64,000 nt of DNA from Hormiphora californensis (Eukaryota > Ctenophora > Tentaculata > Cydippida > Pleurobrachiidae): positions 904,751 to 968,750 of the forward strand of contig CM035351.1 of NCBI GenBank assembly GCA_020137815.1, given 5' to 3'. Below, in pieces: positions 55,872 to 64,000 of this stretch. The position numbers and the translations under genes are program-made. How positions within the stretch are numbered: the first letter of the stretch is position 1; each line of letters starts with the position of its first letter. The notes beneath the pieces were generated by a model. That model saw only the letters and a program-made list of their open reading frames with translations. It was not told the origin of the DNA and ran no database searches.

Positions 55872-56810
55872 ATGACCACCCTTCTCTCGTTTTTGGCTGA
55901 ATTCCTCGCCTTCTTGGCATTTTGGGCATCGGAAACATTTCGAGAGCTAGCTTATGTCATTCTACGGAACAGGCCAAGGAAAGAAATCAAAGGATTGAAT
56001 ATTTTGATCACCGGGACAGCTTCTGGACTGGGGAGAGAAATCGCTCGCCTCCTTGCAAAAGATGGAAACACCCTCCACCTTGTGGACATTAACGAATCCC
56101 AGAACAAGATAGTCAAAGAAGAACTTGAGGTTCATGACTGTACTGTGTATGCCTACCAATGTGACATCTCGAAAGAAATAGCGGTCGCTGAGCTCACTGA
56201 AAAGGTTCACCAACACTGCACCAAACTGGATCTACTGATCAACAATGCTGGGGTGATGATCGGTAAATTATTCACCGAGGAGTCACTGAAAGAGTTCCGA
56301 TTTACCCAAGACGTTAATGTGCTGGGGGCGGTTTACCTTACCAAGGCGTTTCTGGGTGATTTTATGGGAGAACAACCGAAGGGTCATATTGCATTTATCT
56401 CCTCCCTCGGAGGTCTCACTTCTGCTCCGTACTCAACGTCATACTGCACGTCTAAGTATGGAATTACCGGTTTTATTCGCAGTCTTCAAGCGGATTTGGA
56501 TTACCTAGGCCTGGGCGAGAAAATCAAATTAACCTCATTTTACCCACATTTTATCAACACTGGGCTTGTGGAAGGGTGCACGATTAAAGTTCCCGCCCTC
56601 TTCCCCCTCCTCGAGCCAGAGTGGGTCGCAGAACAGGTCGTCTTGGGGATCAAGGAAAATAGAGAGGAAGTGATTTTACCAAAAGTTGCAGCACCTCTCC
56701 TGATAATGCAGCATTTCATGACAACTAAAGGGTTCAGGAGATTCTGTGAACTACTCGGTAATGATATGATGAAAACCTTCCGCCAAACACGCAACCACGA
56801 TATCAAGTAG
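55872..56810 (+). CDS. short-chain dehydrogenase/reductase (SDR16C-like)
   Basis: An intact single-exon protein of 312 residues. The N-terminal hydrophobic helix (residues 1-30, LLSFLAEFLAFLAFW) suggests a membrane or lipid-droplet anchor. Rossmann motifs: ITGTASGLG (TGxxxGxG, about 47-54), NNAGV (about 124), the catalytic Ser in ISSLGG and YCTSK (YxxxK, about 195). The layout (N-terminal anchor, about 310 residues) resembles RDHE2/HSD17B11-type enzymes that oxidise retinols, sterols or similar lipids with NAD(P). The substrate is unknown. The start codon is the first ATG, 51 bp after a MITE that must overlap the 5' UTR or promoter. The 3' UTR carries AATAAAA near 57230 and is closely shared with sequence after the next gene. 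Confidence 0.9.
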   Translation: MTTLLSFLAEFLAFLAFWASETFRELAYVILRNRPRKEIKGLNILITGTASGLGREIARLLAKDGNTLHLVDINESQNKIVKEELEVHDCTVYAYQCDISKEIAVAELTEKVHQHCTKLDLLINNAGVMIGKLFTEESLKEFRFTQDVNVLGAVYLTKAFLGDFMGEQPKGHIAFISSLGGLTSAPYSTSYCTSKYGITGFIRSLQADLDYLGLGEKIKLTSFYPHFINTGLVEGCTIKVPALFPLLEPEWVAEQVVLGIKENREEVILPKVAAPLLIMQHFMTTKGFRRFCELLGNDMMKTFRQTRNHDIK

Positions 56811-56870
56811 ATTTATAATGTATCGTGAATGAGGGGCATTTGTCTGGGATGGGGAGACATGGAGTTGTAC

Positions 56871-56981
56871 CTGATAATGTCGGTGAGAATGAATCGAGTG
56901 GTCTCGGTATTGTAGCTCTTGTACGTGGTAAATGGAGCTGTGCCAGAAGGGAGGGTGCACCCAGCACTAACTAGAGTGCTA
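56871..56981 (-). CDS. possible antisense exon of unknown gene
   Basis: On the minus strand, an acceptor-like CTCTTCCAAG and donor ATCAG|gtacaa bound a 111-nt open segment encoding SAGCTLPSGTAPFTTYKSYN followed by TETTRFILTDII. It looks like coding sequence but matches no family I recognise, and no partner exons are found. Confidence 0.25.
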
Positions 56982-57056
56982 CTTGGAAGAGGGCCAGCTT
57001 GGGGAAGAAGGCCAGCCCTCTTTGTCACATACTCAGCTCCGTATTACTCCAGACAT

Positions 57057-57237
57057 TATTACCGGGCTTTCGGCATGGGATGACACTAATAACTTCTTCT
57101 TTCATATTAGCGAAGTAATGAATTTGTTTTTTTTTTCAAGTGACAGGGTTTCATTTTAACTTTTTATATTCAGAAATTTGATATCATTTTCTGTATATGT
57201 TGGGATTATTAATACGAATTATTTTCAATTTAATAAA
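57057..57237 (+). repeat. direct repeat, copy 1 (3' UTR-like, with AATAAA)
   Basis: About 180 bp including ATGGGATGACACTAATAACT, GTGACAGGGTTTCATTTTAA and a terminal TTTTCAATTTAATAAAA. It is over 90% identical by eye to 59944-60130. Confidence 0.9.
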
Positions 57238-57308
57238 AACTTTGTCACCTCAACATTTTCTTGGCTACTCATATCTTCAACTGCTAACCATTATCTGCCT
57301 AATTTCAG

Positions 57309-59836
57309 GTAGGATGCTTGGTCGAAGCAGTTATCCACTGCAAGACCGTAACCCTTCTCCTTGCCTGTGTGGAACGGTAATCGAGGAACCAGTTATCCAG
57401 TTCAGAGGGAGAAGGCGGTGCACCAAGGAAACCGGAATTGAAAGTGTCTCGTGTGGAACTTGTGGGCGTCTATATCACCCTCATTGTGTCTATGGCAGCT
57501 TGGAGCCTGAGTGGACCTGTCCTTCCTGTCTTGTTCTGGGCAGCAAGGGAGATGGACTCTTCCATATACTGAGGGATAGAATTCCAGACGGAGATTCAGT
57601 CACTGCATTCAAAGTCACTAAAGTACGTATAACTTTCCTGATTGGCTCTTCCTTTATTTATCGTTCTTAATTCATGTTATGTACACAAGAACTCTTATCT
57701 CTGTCCCAGGAAGGTATTTTCGTGGAAGAAGAGGGGATGAGAGATGAACCGGTGGAGCTTGTACAAAAGAGGAAACGCCGAAAGCTTGATATTGAGGATT
57801 TGACAGCTTCGGTTCGTGCTGAAAGATTTCTTTTAAACTGTAATTTGAGAGGTTTTTCCTCGACATCAACCCATTGACTGCAAACGTGTTTGATTTATGT
57901 TTTCTAACAATTATTAAGGCCAGAGGGGGGGGGGTCGACCCTGAAATATTTTGCTCCATAACGGTGCACGCTCTTGTATATGTCATTTCGGGGGGGGGGG
58001 GGGGGGGCTTCAGCCGGCCCATTCACTCACGTAAAAACTGAAATCGACCCAAAATTAGGGGTCGACCACCCCCCTCTGAATCCCGTATTTTTCTTAGGTT
58101 GTACCCTCGATCGATTGCCTACCCGTGGAGGTTATAGAATCTATTCTTATTCTTATAAGCGATTCTTCAGATGATCTGGGGCAATGTGCCAAAGTCTGCA
58201 AGAGTTGGAAATCCATCATTGAAGGTATAACTAACTGTACACCTTGACGGTGGCCTACTTTTGTTTAAGTTTAGCTGATCTATTATAAAATCTACTGCCG
58301 TCGTAAACCCCACAGGGAGGTTTCATAAATTAACACTTCCTTGTGGGTTTCATTCCATACGGGGTCTGCTACGCTTCCCTTCATTACAGCGTGAAACCTA
58401 GTGTACATTCATACCGCGTCTATATTTTTACACGTGATTTCTCTCTTTCAGATAGCTCTTTTTGGCCAAAGATTTGGATAGCGGCTTGCCCGGCCAAAGA
58501 TAGGCGAAACGAATGTGGAACTTGAAGATTCTGTTGGGCCTGGTCCACACACCTGGTTCCAACATACCAGGTACAACAGATCCGACGACTACTACTACGA
58601 CGAATATGACGACTACGAAGAAGAAGAAGAAGAAGAAGGACTTCAGCGGGTGGAAGAATGTGTGGTGTCTGATTCTGGAAAGTACATCGCTTTTGTATTA
58701 ACTTACACTTGCCGTACATATAAATAGGTCCAGATATGATTATAAGGACTGTTCAGTCCTGGCGGTGGTTCTTGTTGAGCAGAATTGTAAGGTCAAAGTC
58801 ATCAATGATCTTAGATACGTCGACAACGTCGGCGATACATCTATAGGGATACAAGGCCAAGGATTCAGTCCATCGGAAAAAATTCTGGCGACTTACCAAA
58901 CTGCAGAAGTGAGATATACCGCAGATGACGAAATTCTGTTGTACAGCGTCCCTGGCTTCTCCCTATGTCACAGAATCTCAATGTCGGGGAAGAACTATTA
59001 TCGATGGCTAGATGCTCCATGGCTCGGTGAAAGAACAATCCTGACGAAATCAATCTGTAAGAAATACCTGTTTGAAATTTATTCCCTTACAGACGGAGAA
59101 AATAAAGTACTTGTTAACTCTTCCAAATCTGATGTTGTTCAGGGTAGTAATGGGGCAGTGGATTATAAGATTTTAGACAACAGAACGACGGGGAAAAAGG
59201 AGTTAGTATGGATTGATGAAGATGCAACGATGTGGAAGCAGCCGATTGAGGGTCACCGAAATGATTCCGATCATCAATGTGAGAACTGTACTGGGGGAAA
59301 TTGTTTGATTGAAGACTATACTTCATGGAAATGTGGAAGACTTTAGCGCTGATATGGACGTAAATCAGAGACTAAGCTTTTCAATGAAATTATTCAATCC
59401 AGATAGGATTGATAGGAGATACTACACATTCAACATCTTCACCAAGATTGACGGCAGAATACTTGTACAATTTGACAATCGTGATCATGTCCCGACTATA
59501 GTCGAGTTCGACCTGTCGCTCTGCTTGGTTCGACAATTGCCTATGAACCAATTATTTGGCGGAAACTTTATTCGCCCGGCTGGTGATTTTTACTGGAGGT
59601 CCTACCATGACAGCGGACACGTTCCTAAGTTGAGTATCGTTGGAGTTGTGAGGAAGACAAAAACGTCTATAATCCAACTTCTGTGCTCTTTCTGTGGGAT
59701 GCCCAGAACGAATGTGTAACTGCCCGAAGATATATCGATGTATGTGAAAGCTGGCTCCTGTCCCCAAATTGTAAATGGATGGCTCAGCGAACGAATGATG
59801 AAAAAGACTTGTTTGTTATTCGGTTCCGCAGTTAGG
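57309..59836 (+). CDS. PHD-finger and F-box protein, frame interrupted
   Basis: Exon 57309-57622 encodes a PHD-like zinc module (PCLCGTVIEEP ... VSCGTCGRLYHPHCV ... EWTCPSCL). Exon 57710 onward is acidic then basic (KRKRRKLDIEDL). Exon 58098-58224 encodes an F-box (IDCLPVEVIESILILISDSS followed by AKVCKSWKSIIE). Exon 58452-59836 is long, with an acidic Asp/Tyr/Glu tract (about 58580-58640), and may form beta-propeller-like repeats. F-box proteins recruit substrates to SCF ubiquitin ligases. The long exon changes frame at about 58510, 58725, 59320 and 59685 with no intron room; the true end is then TAG at 59834-59836. Two adjacent genes (PHD, F-box) cannot be excluded, because the 57710 to 58098 splice is uncertain. 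Confidence 0.55.
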
Positions 59837-59943
59837 GTCAAATTGCAACTATTTTATTACAGATTATGAATTATCTAATACATATCTATGTTTTTAATTT
59901 AATTAATATTATCAAATATTATACTCTGCATTACTGCAGACCG

Positions 59944-60130
59944 TCATTACCGGGCGTTCACCATTACTGCATGGGATGACACTAATAACTTCTTCTTTCA
60001 TATTAGCAAAGTAATGAAATTGTTGTTTTTCAAGTGACAGGGTTTCATTTTAACTTTTTATATTCAGAAATTTGATATCATTTTCTGTATATGTTGGGAT
60101 AATTCAACGAATTGTTTTCAATTTAATAAA
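59944..60130 (+). repeat. direct repeat, copy 2 (3' UTR-like, with AATAAA)
   Basis: Second copy of 57057-57237, about 110 bp after the end of the PHD/F-box gene and ending TTTTCAATTTAATAAAA. Confidence 0.9.
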
Positions 60131-60357
60131 ATGCAACTTGTTTTCATCTCCCCCTACCCTGGTGAAGCCTTAGATAAGCCATAAGAAGGGTTCATAGATA
60201 AGAGATAAATTAGATTAGACTACCAGACATTGTTTTAACTCTGTCTAACCGGCCTATAATATTAGGGCCACGTCACAATGCGTGATTCATGTTATCCTGT
60301 TCTTCTCCTGCAAGTTTGAGTGAGACCTGCACCGTGCGGCTTGTTTTTGTGTCCTCT

Positions 60358-60418
60358 GTTGCCCAGTAAACTTTGTAAAATAGACATTAAATGTCTATTC
60401 TACAAAGTTTACTGGGTA
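60358..60418. repeat. near-perfect short hairpin
   Basis: CCCAGTAAACTTTGTAAAAT... is followed directly by its inverse ...ATTCTACAAAGTTTACTGGG, with arms of about 27 bp, one mismatch and almost no loop. It lies about 170 bp upstream of the SLC52A start codon. Confidence 0.85.
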
Positions 60419-60584
60419 ACAGTTTGAAACTGAACCTATTCTCCTCTCTAAATCCTTTATTGTGGCCCTATTTTCCGCTCCAATAGGTTCCTTGACTAAA
60501 TTATCCTTCCAAATAGTGCCCCATAATCCCCTGTTTAGCTCTTATCATCTTCATTCACCCTCCTCTCTCCCAGTAATAGCAGTG

Positions 60585-62717
60585 ATGGGAGGTCAGCAGG
60601 GTGATGTCAAACTCGTGGTATCGATCCTGATAGTTCTGTTTGGTATGGGTAGTTGGGTGGCTATTAATGGAGTCTGGGCAGAGCTGCCTATCCTGGTATC
60701 CAGTCTCCCTGAACACTGGAATCTCCCAACATACCTTGTCCTCATCGTACAGGTGAGAGAGAGTAGTAGTAGTAGAGGTTGTCATACTACAACATGTCAC
60801 ATGACTGTAAAATCCCGCACACGCTGCTCAAGTTATCTTACCGGGCCTTTGGGTGAAATTTGAGAAAAGTGATAAGGGATGTCAAAGAGAAAAATTATCC
60901 CCTATCTCCCAACCTTAGGTAAAGGTATTGGAGATAGTCAAGATGATATTTGACTTTTTGAGTAGTATTTCTTTGATCAAATTTCTGGTGAAAGTTTTTC
61001 TTTGACCACATAGTACAATCAAATATTTGCAAATTGGGCTAGGTATCTCAGCTATGTAAGTACTACATTCCAAAGGGGGGAGATAGTGCTATACATAATA
61101 TCATCTCGTGCTGAATCAATTGCAAAAAGTCACGTTGAAATTACATTACAACTAAAACACCTGGCCCCTTCTTTCACAAAATTTGTAGTCCTAGTTTTTT
61201 AAGGAAAAGTTATCTCTCCTGCCAGATAAATCATGTTTCGAGGAAATGTTAGGGCACAGAGAACAAATTACATGTAATCTGCAGCTTTCTTTGATTATAG
61301 CCGCCTCAGCAGGTAGTGGCCGCTAGTGTGTGGTTGATAAACATTGTTTATACAACCCACAATCTTTTATAAACATCACAGGCCCAACATAAAAACCTGC
61401 TGAGAGAGGGCACACTCTGGTTGGCAGGGGTGATGTCAATAAATTTCTAGGGAACTTTCAAACACAAATATAGAACACCTGACTCGTAAACTAATTATTG
61501 GTTGAGTTGAGTGAGAAAGCCCAAAGACACCCAAAACCCTCCACTGGCTCCACTCCCTTTTCTACTGCTCACATAACTCCCCTCCATTATTTCAGGCAGC
61601 CAACGCAGGACCCCTCCTATTTACCCTCCTACGGCACAAGAGTAAGCGTCTAGCTAGCCTCAAGTTCACTGCCTACATAATCCTAGGGCTCGGATTCATT
61701 GCAGCGGTCCTTCTCTCCCAACTATGGTCCCACACTGCCGTGGTGGGCGGTGAAGAGTCAAGTGTGGCACTTCTCTCCCTGGCCTTCATGTTCGCTCTCC
61801 TAGATTGCACCTCATCTGTTGTATTCCTGCCCTTCATGGCTAAATACCCTCCCGGCTACATGGTTCCCTTCTACGTGGGTGAGGGTATGAGTGGTGTGGC
61901 ACCCTCTCTCCTGGCACTCATCCAAGGGGCTGGAGGGGACACCTGCTCTAACACCACAACCAACACCACAACCTTGGAGCAGCTGAGGAGAGTGGTCCTA
62001 GAATTAGTGTTGGAGTCTACTTTCGGTCTTCTCTCTGGGCTGATCGCACTATCCGGTATAGCATTTCATCTGCTCAACACCCTGGATGTGTCCCTCACTT
62101 CCAGGTACACCTATATCAGATCCAGCTCCCCGGGCAGCACAGAGGAGGAGAATGAGGAGGACGCTCTGAGAGAGACACGAGTTGTTGAGGTGTATCACCA
62201 ACCCAGCCCAAAGGAGCACCAGAATCAAGTTCACACAGTTGTTCCTATATACAGCACTGATAGCAGGGCTAGGTAATGGTGTTAATACCTGCAATACTCT
62301 CCTACGCGTGCCTCCCGTTCGGACCTACTGCCTACCATTTAGCAACTGAGTTGTCCTCTCCTTGCTAATCCTCTCTGTTGTTTCCTAGCGTTCTATATCC
62401 CCTGTAAGAGGCCAGCCCTGCTGGGTGCCCTCACTGCATGGTGTGTTGTGGTAGCTGGTATAATCCTCTACACTGCCTCCCTATCCCCCACGCCCTGGCT
62501 GGTAGGAACCAACTCTGGATCTGTCCTGATTGTCCTGATCTGTGTAGCATGGACTGGCTCTACTTCCTATGTCAAGGTGAATGTGGCTAGCATTCTCCAG
62601 AGGTATGGCGAGAACCCCCTCTTGTATTGTGGTGTGGTGACACAGTTAGGGTCGTGTGTTGGTGCTGTGGTTATATTCCTGGTGAACAAGTATGCCCAGT
62701 CCTTTACACCGTGTTAG
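60585..62717 (+). CDS. riboflavin transporter (SLC52A family), frame interrupted
   Basis: Plasma-membrane vitamin B2 importer. Exon 1, 60585-60752, encodes [20 protein letters not shown], the SLC52 N-terminal signature. Exon 2, 61596-62717, starts [15 protein letters not shown] and continues with [32 protein letters not shown] and a glycosylatable NTTTNTTT loop. An acidic cytosolic loop follows. [20 protein letters not shown] and [15 protein letters not shown] correspond to TM6-TM7 of known members but lie in other frames (shifts near 62274 and 62360). The last part, [13 protein letters not shown] to FTPC, is in frame. A hydrophobic segment expected just before NGVLIP seems missing. Either two base errors plus a small deletion, or a damaged gene. 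The 842-nt intron is clean. Confidence 0.8.
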
Positions 62718-62737
62718 TGGGACATCTTGCCATGACC

Positions 62738-64000
62738 TCATATTTTTGGGGGGCAAGCTAATTCCTTCACTAAATGTTAGCCAGGGACCTCCTAAGCCAC
62801 CAAAAAAAAGTCCTAAGCTCTACCCGTTGGGGGGAGGTCATTTCCGGGCCACGCCCTTTTAAGCCAAAAGCGTAACTACCGTTAGGAAAGGAGTAGAGAC
62901 AAAATTAAGGGCACCAAAGTGTTCAGCGTCCTCGAATTAGTGGGGGTACGTGCCGGAATTAAGTCTCTATCTCATCTGGTTGATTAGATAATTAGATAAT
63001 TAGGAATGCGCATAGCCGTTTGCTGGCCATATGGCTATAGCCATTTTAGGAAAGGAGTAGAGACAAAACCAAGGGCATTAAAATGTGTAGCGTCCTCGCA
63101 TTAGTGGGGGTAGGTGCCGGAATTAAGTCTCTATCTCATCTGGTTAATTAGATAATTGGATAATTAGGTCTGTACATAACCGTTTTTTGGCTATATGGCT
63201 ATAGCCACTTAGGAATGGTTTAGAGACTTTTCACTGGTGCCATTTTATTCAGAAATAAATTTTAATCTAAGAGTTGTGGAAAAATTTAGGCTCTATCTCT
63301 TACCGTTTTGGCGTTATTTGCGGTCAAAGAAGGCCAAATCAACCAAAAATGCCAAAAAAATGGGGGGATAATTGGCCGAAAATGCCAAAATTGAGTAAAT
63401 TGGCCTTCTTTGACCGCAAATAACGCCAAAACGGTAAGAGATAGAGCCTAAATTTTTCCACAACTCTTAGATTAAAATTTATTTCTGAACAAAATGGCAC
63501 CAGTGAAAAGTCTCTAAACCATTCCTAAGTGGCTATAGCCATATAGCCAAAAAACGGTTATGTACAGACCTAATTATCCAATTATCTAATTAACCAGATG
63601 AGATAGAGACTTAATTCCGGCACCTACCCCCACTAATGCGAGGACGCTACACATTTTAATGCCCTTGGTTTTGTCTCTACTCCTTTCCTAAAATGGCTAT
63701 AGCCATATGGCCAGCAAACGGCTATGCGCATTCCTAATTATCTAATTATCTAATCAACCAGATGAGATAGAGACTTAATTCCGGCACCTACCCCCACTAA
63801 TTCGAGGACGCTGAACACTTTGGTGCCCTTAATTTTGTCTCTACTCCTTTCCTAACGGTAGTTACGCTTTTGGCTTAAAAGGGCGTGGCCCGGAAATGAC
63901 CTCCCCCCAACGGGTAGAGCTTAGGACTTTTTTTTGGTGGCTTAGGAGGTCCCTGGCTAACATTTAGTGAAGGAATTAGCTTGCCCCCCAAAAATATGAG
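62738..64000. mobile_element. 1.26-kb near-perfect palindrome (foldback element)
   Basis: Arms 62738-63337 and 63401-64000 are each exactly 600 bp and inverse, with one mismatch noticed in the outer 230 bp (TACGTGCC versus TAGGTGCC) and no indel seen. The loop is 63 bp. Each arm contains a direct subrepeat (TAGGAAAGGAGTAGAGACAA at 62891 and 63048). The outer tip is CTCATATTTTTGGGGGGCAA. It starts 20 bp after the SLC52A stop codon and reaches the window edge, so its true end is unknown. No coding capacity. A young foldback transposon or an assembly fold-back are the two readings. Confidence 0.88.

Overview
The window is nuclear DNA from an animal. Coding exons are broken by GT..AG introns, several of them only 50-300 nt long. 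There are tRNA genes with internal Pol III promoters, many cut-and-paste transposon relics, and animal gene families: polycystin-2, TRPC-type channel, SLC52 riboflavin transporter, SLC25 carrier, ZNF608/609-like protein, sushi-domain protein, animal lipoxygenase. Short introns and repeat-rich, gene-dense DNA fit an early-branching marine invertebrate such as a sponge, but this is a guess; no single marker fixes the phylum.

Layout. 1-880: GA/CT microsatellite. 881-4700: degraded-looking sequence with abnormal homopolymers, probably poor consensus; part of it is a corrupted second copy of the window start. 4700-8877: no recognisable gene, one small MITE. 8878-10573: two large inverted arms of a foldback element. 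10608-12020: a retrotransposon ORF1-type gene (minus) between 36-bp repeats. 12875-13260: foldback MITE. 13401-14480: a GPCR-like gene with two compensating frameshifts. 15228-24794: 3' part of a lipoxygenase gene (plus). Its 5-kb intron holds a whole TRPC-like gene on the opposite strand, itself interrupted by a 1.9-kb inverted-repeat element with an 8-bp target duplication; another intron is a 34-bp minisatellite. 25191-25924: foldback element. 27100-30180: a second poor-consensus stretch. 29239-32543: ZNF608/609-like gene (plus). 33496-35316: nested hAT-like and Harbinger-like elements. 35594-36025: collapsed PYROXD1 copy. 36307-37669: tRNA-Lys(UUU), a LINE 3' end, tRNA-Glu(UUC). 38180-40130: SLC25 carrier (minus). 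41480-42244: small secreted, probably GPI-anchored protein (minus). 43040-46969: minisatellite and sushi-domain protein (plus). 47440-50658: unrecognised multi-exon gene (minus). 52499-54538: PKD2 (minus). 55425-55820: second foldback MITE. 55872-56810: short-chain dehydrogenase. 57309-59836: PHD/F-box gene with frameshifts. 60585-62717: SLC52A transporter. 62738-64000: almost perfect 1.26-kb palindrome.

Two themes stand out. First, at least five tandem duplications or minisatellites straddle an exon-intron border, multiplying splice sites in the lipoxygenase, SLC25, sushi and 47.7-kb genes. Second, single-base frameshifts recur in conserved genes (GPCR, TRPC, ZNF, PHD/F-box, SLC52A) while others are clean (PKD2, SDR, SLC25, lipoxygenase). 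Some are therefore likely assembly indels, and pseudogene calls are provisional.
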